A stretch of DNA of 59,451 nt from Planctomycetota bacterium (GTDB lineage: Bacteria; Planctomycetota; UBA11346): assembly GCA_022841245.1 (NCBI GenBank), contig JALHRW010000009.1:1-59451 (forward strand). The letters run 5' to 3'. Within the stretch, counting starts at the first letter, position 1; every line of letters begins with the position of its first letter. The notes below the pieces were generated by a model. The model saw only the letters and a program-made list of their open reading frames with translations, was not told where the DNA came from and did no database searches. Of this stretch, positions 7,502 through 15,269 are shown in pieces. The translations under genes were made by a program, and so were the position numbers.

Positions 7502-8416
7502 ATGACCAGCACCCTCAGCACTGGCCCCGACCTGGTGGTGGCGATCGCCTCCTCCGCGCTCTTCGATCTCGATGAGGCCGACGCCGTATTCCGCTCTGCT
7601 GGAACGGCCGCCTACCGTGCCTTCCAACGCGAACACGAAGCGCAACCGCTCGCGCCCGGCGCTGCGTTTCCGTTCATCCGTCGACTCTTGGCCCTCAATG
7701 CTGGGCGTGATCGCCCCGTGGTCGAGGTTGCGCTCATCTCCCACAACGATCCCGACACGGGCATGCGGGTACGCCTGTCCTGCGAACATCACCGTCTGCC
7801 ACTCGGACGCATGGCGTTCACCGGCGGTCGACCGCCATGGCCCTACCTCCAGGCCTTCGGCACCCATCTGTTCCTGACGCGGAATCGCGACGATGTCCTG
7901 GCAGCTATCCAGGCCGGGTCAGCCGCTGGCGAGATTCTCGGCAGCGCCTGCGCAGATGATGCAGGCGATGAGTTGCGGGTGGCCTTCGACTTCGACGGCG
8001 TTGTTGCTGACGATGCCAGCGAGCGGATCTACAAGGAGCAGGGGCTCCAGGCCTTCTACGACCATGAAGCAGCCCAGGCCGCGTGCCCAGCAGCGCCAGG
8101 CCCTCTGGCCCGCCTCCTCCACGCGTTGGCGGCCATCCAGCACCGTCTCGCAGGCAACCAGGCCGGACCAGGGTTACGCACGGCCATCGTCACGGCGCGC
8201 AGCTGGCCCGCTGACCGCCGGGTCGTTACCACGCTCCGTTCGTGGGGGATCATGGTTGACGAGGCATTCTTCCTCGGCGACAGCCCGAAGGATCCGGTGC
8301 TCGCGCAGTTCAAACCGCACATATTCTTCGATGACCGCCGGGCGAACGCCGATCGCGCTCGGCTGGCGGGGCCGTCTGTGCATGTGCCGTTCGGCGTGCT
8401 CAACCCGAGCACATAG
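7502..8416 (+). CDS. 5'-nucleotidase (cytosolic NT5C1-type family)
   Basis: A 304-residue protein matching the bacterial 5'-nucleotidase family. N-terminal LVVAIASSALFDLDE is the conserved opening; VEVALISHNDPDTGMRV follows near residue 75; the HAD-like catalytic motif FDFDGVVADD is near residue 160; and the end has HIFFDDRRANADRA. It would dephosphorylate nucleoside monophosphates in the cytoplasm. Within the element it stands alone on the plus strand, divergent from the replication operon, and its 3' end overlaps the small membrane gene by 17 bases. A nucleotide-metabolism cargo gene fits a phage context, but it could also be a captured host gene. Confidence 0.85.
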   Translation: MTSTLSTGPDLVVAIASSALFDLDEADAVFRSAGTAAYRAFQREHEAQPLAPGAAFPFIRRLLALNAGRDRPVVEVALISHNDPDTGMRVRLSCEHHRLPLGRMAFTGGRPPWPYLQAFGTHLFLTRNRDDVLAAIQAGSAAGEILGSACADDAGDELRVAFDFDGVVADDASERIYKEQGLQAFYDHEAAQAACPAAPGPLARLLHALAAIQHRLAGNQAGPGLRTAIVTARSWPADRRVVTTLRSWGIMVDEAFFLGDSPKDPVLAQFKPHIFFDDRRANADRARLAGPSVHVPFGVLNPST

Positions 8417-8651
8417 CGGACGGCGTACGCTCGGCGTTGTTCCGCCAGCCGATCACGGACGTAACGCTGTAGACCGCATACATGGCCAAGAGGCCCCACG
8501 CTCCAGCGGCCACCGACCAGGTGATCAGGCAGGCGTTGCTGCCGATCCACAGCCCGAAGCCCCAGCGGCGCGATCGGGCGCTGGAGCCGCTGACGAGTAC
8601 GGCGCCGATGAAACCCAGCACGACGCCAGGGTATTGCAGGAGATCGATCAC
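8400..8651 (-). CDS. Small two- to three-helix membrane protein
   Basis: Best read from a GTG at 8651 that overlaps the stop of the upstream membrane gene. It gives 83 residues: VIDLLQYPGVVLGFIGAVLV, a basic loop (SSARSRRWGF), then two further hydrophobic segments (CLITWSVAAGAWGLLAMYAV) and a short tail. A longer open frame extends upstream in a different reading, but it would lie inside the neighbour. The loop basicity suggests two or three crossings with the loop inside. Such short phage membrane proteins are common; no named function. Confidence 0.5.
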   Translation of the reverse strand: MIDLLQYPGVVLGFIGAVLVSGSSARSRRWGFGLWIGSNACLITWSVAAGAWGLLAMYAVYSVTSVIGWRNNAERTPSAMCSG

Positions 8652-9361
8652 GGCCGGATCCGCTGCGCTAGCTTCAGAATCATCAGCATCCAATACGTGT
8701 GCGATCGCTCTCGCGCGGTCAGCATGCTGAACAGCGTCACCACGATCCACGCGCCAAAGCACCCAAATGCTGCCCACTCGTTGACACCCTGCTTGATCGC
8801 CACGTCTTTCCCGAGCACGACGAAGCTCACCCCGATGGCAGCCAGCAGTTGCAATGGTCGCGTCATGGCAACCACCGCAGGCAGTCGCGCCTCGTAGGAT
8901 TTCACCCACCCCTCCACGCGCGTATGGGCCGCCAGGATGTCTCCCTCCTCGAAGCTGCGGGCCACATCGACTGCCGCATCGCGGTCGCGACGATGCCCCC
9001 GCGTCACCTGCACATGGATCGAGAACAGACGCCGTAGTCCAGGCTGCATATCGTCGTACATTTTTACGAGTATGATCGATAGCCCAGTGACAGCCATGGC
9101 CATGCTCAGAACCAACAGCGCTGCAGAAGCCCACAGTGGCATTGACTCCCGTAGGCTGAACCCAAGTGGGAGGATTGATCCCAGCACCATGCTCAACCCG
9201 ATCACCATGTGCCAGATCCCACTCGATTCACCCGCACCATGTTCGCTTCTCGTCTGACGCGACAGCGAACGAATCAGGGCATCGACGGCCAGCAGATTGT
9301 AGCATCCAGGAATGGCGGCCTCTCCCGGTGCGGCGTAGATGGGATGGGGAAGTGTGGGCAT
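8648..9361 (-). CDS. Membrane protein of unknown function
   Basis: A 237-residue protein with four hydrophobic segments: two near residues 50-100 (MVIGLSMVLGSILPLGF and ALLVLSMAMAVTGLSIILV) and two near residues 165-215 (LLAAIGVSFVVLG and CFGAWIVVTLFSML). Between the pairs is a charged helical stretch with VARSFEEGD. No transport or enzyme motif is seen. Its stop overlaps the GTG start of the next small membrane gene, and the two probably form a complex or a holin-like pair. It follows the unfamiliar regulator pair 11774-9416 in the same direction. Confidence 0.6.
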   Translation of the reverse strand: MPTLPHPIYAAPGEAAIPGCYNLLAVDALIRSLSRQTRSEHGAGESSGIWHMVIGLSMVLGSILPLGFSLRESMPLWASAALLVLSMAMAVTGLSIILVKMYDDMQPGLRRLFSIHVQVTRGHRRDRDAAVDVARSFEEGDILAAHTRVEGWVKSYEARLPAVVAMTRPLQLLAAIGVSFVVLGKDVAIKQGVNEWAAFGCFGAWIVVTLFSMLTARERSHTYWMLMILKLAQRIRP

Positions 9362-9415
9362 ATGGGCACCTCGGTGGTCGTCGTAGTTGCGGGATGTGGT
9401 CAGCGGGTCACGGTG

Positions 9416-10636
9416 CTAGACCAGTTCCCAGGAGATGTGTCGTGCTGGGCTATATCGGATCCGCAACCCCGTTTGCACGCTAGCGCGCAGGTGGTCAGCG
9501 AGTGGCTCCAGCGACTGGGCTATGGTACTGATGGCGCGTTCGATTTGCCGCCGGATCCGCTGTCGGGCCCGGTCGGCATCCGACGTCGACCGGATCTCAC
9601 CGCCCCGTGCCGTGGTGCGCTCGATCTCCGCCAGCAGCTGTTCGATCTCGGTTTCGGTGCGATCCGCCAATGCGTCGTCACCCGTGCGCTGCGCGGCCTT
9701 GAGCCGCTCCTGCAGTCGGGTGACCTCCTGGTAGAGGGTGCGCCTGGCCTCCGGTGAGATGACATCCACGCGTCCACCGCGGAGGGCTTCACTGGTGATC
9801 CCGGCCTGGGCAGCGCCGAGTTCGACCGCTGCGAAGGCTTCCTCCGGATGCGCCAACACCTCGGCCAGGATGCCCAATCCGCGCTGATCGGGGATGGAGA
9901 CGGTGCTGCCGTCCCAGGTGATTGACCACGTTGATCCCTGACGGACCCAGCGGTAGGGAGGTGATGCGGGTTCCTGCCAGCCGCAGCGCAGCCGGAGATC
10001 CCCGACCACACGCTCAGCACCGCCGAGGATGACGACACGGCTGCCGGCCAAACCGCTGCGTTCAGCGAGTGGGATCACCTCGGCGCGGTGGCGCTGGGCG
10101 TCGCGGACGGCTACAGGCGGCGTTGCGCCGGCATGGGTGGTCAGCAGCAGCGCCGGCCCATCGCCTTCGGCCAAGGCCGCATGGAGCGCCTGCACCTGCA
10201 TTGGTGGATGCGGTGCCAGCAGCAGGAACACCGGGACGTGGTGCTCGGGGGTGACCGCGAGCCGGCCGAGGTGCCAACCGCCATCCACGGACCGGAGACC
10301 AGGCTCCAGTCCCAGGCCGTCGATGAGGGCGGCAGCCACCTGCCGGAGATCAACCGACCAGGCGACGATATCGTCCGGGGTGAGCGCGATGCGTTCGCCG
10401 GTCTCGTCGCAGATGCCGATAATGGCGCGGGGGCCGTGGATGACGACGCGGTAGGTCCACCAGGCGCCATGCGCGTCCTCGCGCTCGACCTCCTCCAGGC
10501 GCCCATCCGGAACCAAGAAAGGCCAGATGGCGGCGAACTCAGCACCGACGCCACGTTGCCAGGTGCGCACATCGGCAGCGGACCCGGCATAAGAACCGAG
10601 GGTGGTCCAGAACTTAGGCAACGGCAGCGCAGACAT
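9416..10636 (-). CDS. Hypothetical protein with C-terminal winged-helix-like/coiled-coil domain
   Basis: A 406-residue protein starting at MSALPLPKFW (ATG 10636). The N-terminal ~230 residues are unfamiliar and predicted alpha/beta. The last ~180 residues match a C-terminal module found in many predicted bacterial signalling ATPases and regulators: a strand-rich WSITWDGSTVSIPDQRGLGILAEVLAHPEE start, a SPEARRTLYQEVTRLQ coiled coil, an EIEQLLAEIERTTARGG segment and an ending of HLRASVQTGLRIRYSPA. That module has a winged-helix-like beginning and is usually attached to other domains. The start overlaps the end of the upstream gene by 23 bases. Possibly the regulator for the palindrome at 11819. 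Function unknown. Confidence 0.6.
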   Translation of the reverse strand: MSALPLPKFWTTLGSYAGSAADVRTWQRGVGAEFAAIWPFLVPDGRLEEVEREDAHGAWWTYRVVIHGPRAIIGICDETGERIALTPDDIVAWSVDLRQVAAALIDGLGLEPGLRSVDGGWHLGRLAVTPEHHVPVFLLLAPHPPMQVQALHAALAEGDGPALLLTTHAGATPPVAVRDAQRHRAEVIPLAERSGLAGSRVVILGGAERVVGDLRLRCGWQEPASPPYRWVRQGSTWSITWDGSTVSIPDQRGLGILAEVLAHPEEAFAAVELGAAQAGITSEALRGGRVDVISPEARRTLYQEVTRLQERLKAAQRTGDDALADRTETEIEQLLAEIERTTARGGEIRSTSDADRARQRIRRQIERAISTIAQSLEPLADHLRASVQTGLRIRYSPARHISWELV

Positions 10637-11774
10637 GGGCGGACTCCGTATCGGTGAGCAGGAAACCACGGGCCGCCAGCCAGGCGGCGATCACCCGGCC
10701 ATCAGCGTCGTGGGGCAACTGGCAGGTGCGCGGTGGCGCCACGGTCACCAGGCGGGAGCGCCCATCCCGCCAATGCAGCCGGAAGCGGGTCTGAACAGCT
10801 CGGGCGGCGCCCAGGTTGACCCCCAAGGCGCTGAGATCGGCAAGAGCGTTATCGCTGCGGAGCATCAACCGGGCACCCCGTCGGGGGACATCCAGCAGCG
10901 TGAGTTCGACCGCCGTGACGCGAGCCAGTTCGGGGATGTCGGCGCAGGACAGCGCTGCCGCACCGCGCGCCAACGGCCGCAAGCTGTAGAGCGGGGTCGA
11001 GGTGATGCCGTCGGCCGACCCGGTGAGCAAGGTGCCCAGGGCCGCCTGGTAGCAGTCGGTGAGATGAACCCGATCACCATGGACGTGGACCGCCACCATG
11101 CCGCTGGCGGCATCGATGCGGACGATGTCGTGCACCGCCGGTCGGATGACCAGGGAATCAACCTGCCCGTCGCGGTGGATGGCGATGCGCTGCAAGGTGG
11201 CGCCGTGACGGATGCTGAGCCACAGGGCGCCTTCACGAATCAGGGCGGTGCAGGCGCTGCCGGTGCCATGGTGGTGCTCAACTAACCATGCATCGACCGA
11301 TTGGGCGAAGGCCGCTATGCCGGGGTGGTCCGGATGCAGGGCAGGCGGCGCGTGGGGGAGCCGCCAGCACACGAACTTGCGCACCTGTGGGAGGGCCTGC
11401 TCCGCCTCGAATGCGGCCAAGGCTTTGGGCCGTTCGCACCACAGGAGCACCGCCAGCCCGAGGGCATCCAGGTTGGGATCCTCAGTGGTGATGCCGCAGG
11501 TACGCGCAACCGCAGCCAGGTGCTGCAACCGGTCTGGCGTGCCCAGAGCAATGACCGTCGCCAAGCCATCGATCAGGGCTGCAGGAAGCTGTTCGCCGCA
11601 CCTGAGCAGAACCCGTCCGAGGGCGACCCGATCGACCGGGCCGTGTGTCGGCCAGGTGAAGCCATGGCTGGTCAGGGCCTCACGGTGCGGTGCGAACAGG
11701 CGGTGGAGGTCGGGGTCGGCGAAGCGCGCCAGGATATCCGGGGAGGCGCAGTCGAGCAGGTCGGTGGTGTGCAT
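10614..11774 (-). CDS. Hypothetical protein, first gene of the second leftward operon
   Basis: A 386-residue protein from the ATG at 11774 (MHTTDLLDCASPDI). Residues 1-170 are helical with several Cys and Trp (CGEQLP, CWRLPHAP); the rest is mainly strand-rich with repeated ~60-residue alpha/beta units. There is no signal peptide, transmembrane span or catalytic motif I can name. It is translationally coupled to the winged-helix-domain protein that follows, suggesting the two act together. A 10-base perfect palindrome lies about 45 bases before its start. No family recognised. Confidence 0.55.
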   Translation of the reverse strand: MHTTDLLDCASPDILARFADPDLHRLFAPHREALTSHGFTWPTHGPVDRVALGRVLLRCGEQLPAALIDGLATVIALGTPDRLQHLAAVARTCGITTEDPNLDALGLAVLLWCERPKALAAFEAEQALPQVRKFVCWRLPHAPPALHPDHPGIAAFAQSVDAWLVEHHHGTGSACTALIREGALWLSIRHGATLQRIAIHRDGQVDSLVIRPAVHDIVRIDAASGMVAVHVHGDRVHLTDCYQAALGTLLTGSADGITSTPLYSLRPLARGAAALSCADIPELARVTAVELTLLDVPRRGARLMLRSDNALADLSALGVNLGAARAVQTRFRLHWRDGRSRLVTVAPPRTCQLPHDADGRVIAAWLAARGFLLTDTESAHVCAAVA

Positions 11775-11818
11775 GGGAGCCCTCGGTTGATGGCGCCAAC
11801 CTACGCCTGAGGCGTTGA

Positions 11819-11844
11819 GTACGTGCACAGCGCCGTGCACGTAC
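11819..11844. promoter_or_regulatory. Perfect 10-base inverted repeat (operator candidate)
   Basis: GTACGTGCAC, six bases, GTGCACGTAC. It lies 45 bases upstream of the leftward hypothetical at 11774 and ~230 bases before the rightward ParB gene. The arm length and the symmetry are strong for chance. It resembles an operator for a dimeric regulator of the leftward operon; a rho-independent terminator is unlikely because no U-tract follows. Confidence 0.6.
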
Positions 11845-12001
11845 GGTCTTTTGAGCGACAAGGGCTTACGGCGAACACCACGCGAATCCTTGGCGTCCAC
11901 CGTGGCCAAGCGTCTGACCATGAACGGCATGGCGTGATGTGCTGGTGAAGACCGTTCCTGCTGCATCGAGGTCAACAGGTGGGGATGAGATGGCCCGGAG
12001 G

Positions 12002-12015
12002 CGCAAATATAACAC
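12002..12015 (+). promoter_or_regulatory. Shared 14-base motif ahead of the rightward operon
   Basis: CGCAAATATAACAC, the second copy of the motif at 6742-6755 (there on the minus strand). Here it lies 55 bases before the ParB ATG at 12071. If it contains the -10 region, the 5' leader is about 50 bases, which supports 12071 rather than an upstream in-frame ATG at 11990 as the true start. Confidence 0.55.
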
Positions 12016-12070
12016 TGAGAGGGACGTGGCGTCACGCCGCCCGGTTCCCATCAGCCACAAGGACGTATTC

Positions 12071-12661
12071 ATGCCGACCGCACCAGCAGCCGCACCGCCC
12101 CTCACCGTCGCCACCTGGCCGATCGAGCGCGTCCGCCCCTACGACGCCAACCCGCGGACGATCTCCCCGGCGGCCATCGACAAGGTCGCCTCCTCGCTCC
12201 AGGCCTTCGGCTGGCGACAGCCCCTGGTGGTGGACGCGGACGGGGTGCTGATCGTCGGCCACACCCGCCTGGCCGCGGCCCAGAAGCTGGGCCTCACCGA
12301 GGTGCCGGTCCACGTCGCCGACACCCTGACTGCCGACCAGGTCCGGGCCTACCGCCTGGCCGACAACCGCACCCACGACGAGGCGACCTGGGACGAGGAC
12401 CTGCTCGCCGCCGAATTGGCCAAGGTCAAGGAGGCCGACCTCATCGCGGTGACCGGCTTCGACACCGCCGAGTTGGACCGCTACCTCGCCGCCCTGGCCG
12501 GTGCCCCGGCTGCGCCCACTAGCGTGGGCGCCACCGAGAACGGGTTCGAGTACCAGGAGAAGTACGGGGTGATTGTGGAGTGCAGCGACGAGGTCCAGCA
12601 GAAGCGGGTGTTCGATGAGCTGACCGCGGCCGGCCACCGGTGCCGGGTGGTGGCGGTATGA
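12071..12661 (+). CDS. ParB/sulfiredoxin-fold protein
   Basis: A 196-residue protein starting at 12071, where an AAGGA signal lies seven bases upstream. Residues ~10-100 are a ParB N-terminal domain: RPYDANPRTI, then LQAFGWRQPLVVDADG and the GHTR motif, followed by LADNRTHDEATWD. There is no C-terminal HTH or dimerisation domain of chromosome-partition ParB, and no ParA partner. Instead the last ~40 residues (YGVIVECSDEVQQKRVF) are a tail common in phage ParB-like proteins that travel with DNA-modification enzymes. Its stop overlaps the start of the ABC-GNAT gene (ATGA), so it is probably a targeting or nuclease-like partner of that enzyme rather than a partition factor. Confidence 0.75.
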   Translation: MPTAPAAAPPLTVATWPIERVRPYDANPRTISPAAIDKVASSLQAFGWRQPLVVDADGVLIVGHTRLAAAQKLGLTEVPVHVADTLTADQVRAYRLADNRTHDEATWDEDLLAAELAKVKEADLIAVTGFDTAELDRYLAALAGAPAAPTSVGATENGFEYQEKYGVIVECSDEVQQKRVFDELTAAGHRCRVVAV

Positions 12662-13812
12662 AGGTCCAGGTCCGCAACCGCTGCTCGGATGCGAACACCT
12701 ACCGCGCCGCGCGGGTGAAAAGCCTCTTCAACGCCGAGACGGGCGCGAACTTCGATCTCGATGCCGATCTGGAGATCGAGCGCGACGGCGACTGGAAGAT
12801 CGGTGTGGTGGTCGGCCCATCGGGTTCGGGCAAGACCTCGATCGGCCGGCAGTTCTTCGGGCGCGAGGCATTCTTCGCCCCGGCCTGGCCCAGCGACCTG
12901 CCGATCATCGACGCGATCGGCGCCGAGGCCGACTTCGACGCGGTGACCGGAGCCATGGCCAGTGTGGGCCTGGGCGATGTCCCGGCCTGGCTGCGCCCCT
13001 TCCACGCCCTCTCCATGGGTGAGCAGTTCCGCGCGACGCTGGCGCGGCTGGTCGTGGAGGCGCCGGCTGAAGCGGTGGTTGACGAGTTCACCAGCGTGGT
13101 GGATCGGCAGATCGCGCGCATCGGCGCGCTGGCCTTTGCCAAGGCATGGCGGCGCGGCAGCGGGCGGGTGGTGCTGCTGACGCCGCACTACGACGTCCTG
13201 GAATGGCTGGAGCCGGACTGGGTGTTCGACACCGGCACCAAGACCTTCTCCCGGAGGTCGCTTCGGCGACCCCGCATCGAGCTGGAGATCGTCACGACAA
13301 ATTGGCGTTACTGGCCGCTCTTTGCACCGCATCACTATCTGAAGATCGGGGTCATGCCGGCGGCGGTCTGCTACGTCGGCTTGGTCGACGGCGAGCCGGT
13401 CGCGCACCTGGGTGTGGGTTGCAAGAATAAGGGGAAGTCCGTCGAGGCGCGCGCCTGTCGCCTCGTCGTCATGCCGGAATGGCAGGGGGCTGGCGTTGGC
13501 ATGCGCTTCCTCAACTGGATCTGCGAGAACCAGTTCCGCGGCGGCGACGGCGCGCGCCTGCCCTACCCGGCGACGACCTGCTTCCACACCAGCCATCCCG
13601 GCCTGTGCGCAGTCCTACGCCGGCAGACTTGCTGGACCCAGATCAGCGCCCAGCTCCACGGCGGCCACAAGGGGAAATCGGGCGCCTCGATAGCGCGGAG
13701 TTCCGGTTCGGCCATCAAGATCAAGTCCGGTTACGGCGGTCATTTCCGCGCGGTGCAGGGCTTCCGCTACATCGGCGAGCAGCCGAAGGAGACCGTTTGT
13801 GTACGACCCTGA
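12658..13812 (+). CDS. ABC-type ATPase fused to GNAT acyltransferase (COG2401 type)
   Basis: A 384-residue fusion. The ATPase half has Walker A GPSGSGKTS near residue 49, an LSMGEQFR signature near residue 119 and a Walker B VVDEFTSVVD near residue 138. The GNAT half (from ~residue 215) has the acyl-CoA loop PEWQGAGVGMRFL near residue 277 and YPATTCFHTSHPG after it. This architecture is the ABC ATPase-acetyltransferase fusion class. Phage Mu Mom, a DNA base modifier, is an established GNAT-fold protein, and ParB-like partners are known for such enzymes, so base modification is a reasonable hypothesis. The start is the ATGA overlap with parB-like; the end overlaps the formyltransferase start by 14 bases. 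Confidence 0.8.
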   Translation: MKVQVRNRCSDANTYRAARVKSLFNAETGANFDLDADLEIERDGDWKIGVVVGPSGSGKTSIGRQFFGREAFFAPAWPSDLPIIDAIGAEADFDAVTGAMASVGLGDVPAWLRPFHALSMGEQFRATLARLVVEAPAEAVVDEFTSVVDRQIARIGALAFAKAWRRGSGRVVLLTPHYDVLEWLEPDWVFDTGTKTFSRRSLRRPRIELEIVTTNWRYWPLFAPHHYLKIGVMPAAVCYVGLVDGEPVAHLGVGCKNKGKSVEARACRLVVMPEWQGAGVGMRFLNWICENQFRGGDGARLPYPATTCFHTSHPGLCAVLRRQTCWTQISAQLHGGHKGKSGASIARSSGSAIKIKSGYGGHFRAVQGFRYIGEQPKETVCVRP

Positions 13813-14425
13813 CCCCATCCGCGTCCTCCTGATCGGCTCGCGCGCCTTCGGCTGCGCGGTGCGGGACCTCATCATCCGTCGCTCCGGTTACGCCCTGTCG
13901 GGCATCGCCGCGCCGGAGGGCGATTCGCTGGTCGCTTCGTCGGTGGTGCCGGAGGCCTACACCGGGCCGCTGACGCCCCAGACTGTACCCGCTGGCACCG
14001 ACCTCATCGTCGCCGCCCACAACCAGCGCTTCATCCCACCGGGGATGCTGGGGGCCGCCCGGTTCGGCGGCATCAGCTACCACCCCAGCCTGCTGCCGCT
14101 GCACCGTGGTCGGGACGCCATCCACTGGACGGTGCGCGACCACGACCGCGTCGCCGGCGGCACGGTCTACTGGCTGGACGACCTGGTGGACGGCGGGCCC
14201 ATCGCGGCGCAGGAGTCCTGCCTGGTGCGGCCGGACGACACCGCCTCGTCGCTGTGGCGGCGCGAACTCTTCCCCATGGGGCTGCGGCTCATCGACCAGG
14301 TGCTGGGTGACCTGCTCGCCGGCCGCGTGGTCAAGCGCCCGCAGGACCACGACCTCGCCACCTGGGAGCCGGCGCTCAGAGACGTTCCACCGCTGAAAGC
14401 CGTGACCTCCCATGAACACGAATAG
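13799..14425 (+). CDS. Formyltransferase-family protein
   Basis: A 208-residue protein from a GTG at 13799 that overlaps the preceding gene. It carries the formyl-transfer triad of the PurN/Fmt/hydrolase fold: Asn in AAHNQRFIP (residue ~79), His in YHPSLLPLHRGRDAIHW (residue ~97) and Asp in DDLVDGGPI (residue ~128). There is no C-terminal tRNA-binding domain of methionyl-tRNA formyltransferase. It should move a formyl group from 10-formyl-tetrahydrofolate to an amine. Its position after the ABC-GNAT gene suggests a role in building or completing a DNA base modification. Other options are sugar-nucleotide formylation or an orphan metabolic gene. Confidence 0.8.
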   Translation: MYDPDPIRVLLIGSRAFGCAVRDLIIRRSGYALSGIAAPEGDSLVASSVVPEAYTGPLTPQTVPAGTDLIVAAHNQRFIPPGMLGAARFGGISYHPSLLPLHRGRDAIHWTVRDHDRVAGGTVYWLDDLVDGGPIAAQESCLVRPDDTASSLWRRELFPMGLRLIDQVLGDLLAGRVVKRPQDHDLATWEPALRDVPPLKAVTSHEHE

Positions 14426-14529
14426 CCAGCAGCATCAGCACGCGGATCTCATCAGGCTGGCTGACCAGTCTGAGCCGCACAACATCGACTTCGACTGCGC
14501 CGAACACGCGCGGCTGGAGATCGAAGCCG

Positions 14530-15159
14530 ATGAACGAGATGCCCGACCTGAACACCGACGGCGACCTGCTGGCGCACATCGCGTCCGGCTCATCGCGCGT
14601 GACGCCTCAGCCGCTGGCTGCTCCGGTGTGGAACGCCGGGCTGTCCAGCCTAGTGACGATGACCGACGCGCAGCTGATGGCCGCGCTGGGCATCCGCCGC
14701 CCGGCGGCGCGGCGTCTGCAGTTGGCCTTCGCCCTGCACCGTCGCCTGCTGGCGTCGCAGGTGCCAGAGCGGGCGAAGCTGAACACGCCGGAAGTCGCCG
14801 CACTGGTCATGCGCCCGCTGGTGCAGCTCGATCACGAGCGGCTGTGGTGCCTGCCGCTGGACCCGCACTGCCGGCTCATCTGTGCCCCGATCGAGGTGGC
14901 GCGCGGCGACGTGGACGGGACGGAAGCCAGCGCGCGGGCGATCTGCCGTGCGGCGCTGCGCGCTGGCGCCTCGTCGATGATCATCGTCCACAATCATCCG
15001 GCCGGCGACCCGTCGCCGTCACCTGCTGATGCCGCCGTCACCCGCCGCATCGTCGCCGCCGGCCGCGCCGTCGACGTGCCCCTCGCCGACCATGTCGTCA
15101 TGTGCGCCGACGGGCGTTTCGCCAGCCTCCGCCGCGACCAGCCCGAGCTGTTCCGATGA
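14530..15159 (+). CDS. RadC/JAMM-domain protein
   Basis: A 209-residue protein. The C-terminal half is a RadC-type JAMM (MPN+) domain with the metal motif HNHPAGDPSPSPAD near residue 156 and the following ADHVVMCADGRFASLR. The N-terminal part has an HhH-like helical bundle (LMAALGIRRPAARRLQ) as in RadC. The expected upstream catalytic Glu is not obvious, though PIEVARG near residue 119 could contribute it. RadC proteins are frequent on integrated elements but their biochemical role is unsettled. A separate +1 overlapping frame starting at 14412 is not considered a gene. Confidence 0.8.
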   Translation: MNEMPDLNTDGDLLAHIASGSSRVTPQPLAAPVWNAGLSSLVTMTDAQLMAALGIRRPAARRLQLAFALHRRLLASQVPERAKLNTPEVAALVMRPLVQLDHERLWCLPLDPHCRLICAPIEVARGDVDGTEASARAICRAALRAGASSMIIVHNHPAGDPSPSPADAAVTRRIVAAGRAVDVPLADHVVMCADGRFASLRRDQPELFR

Positions 15160-15269
15160 GCTGGCTCGGGATCTGGAAGCCACCGTGACGGAGGTTGCGC
15201 GCCTCCTCGCCATCGGCCTCCGGCGGCACCTCGCCCGCCGGGCCGGCAACCCCCAACCCACGGTGTCCC
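15150..15269 (+). other. Possible degenerate small ORF between radC-like and DUF2924-like genes
   Basis: In the frame of 15029, the stretch 15159-15250 encodes ELARDLEATVTEVARLLAIGL and a short basic run. This resembles a small helical protein that often precedes DUF2924 genes on other elements. There is no ATG, GTG or TTG with a ribosome-binding site at its front (a GTG exists inside at 15186), and the frame stays open far into the next gene without a normal stop position. I read it as a relic or a spurious frame. Confidence 0.3.

Noticed and set aside
11990-12070. An upstream in-frame ATG for the ParB-like gene
   Set aside because: The 12071 start has AAGGA spacing and agrees with the promoter-like motif at 12002; the upstream codons are not ParB-like.
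14412-15029. Open frame starting MNTNSQQ, between the formyltransferase and RadC genes
   Set aside because: It overlaps both neighbours and continues in an alternate frame of the RadC gene with Arg/Ala-rich sequence. Its first ~40 codons look plausible but there is no signal.
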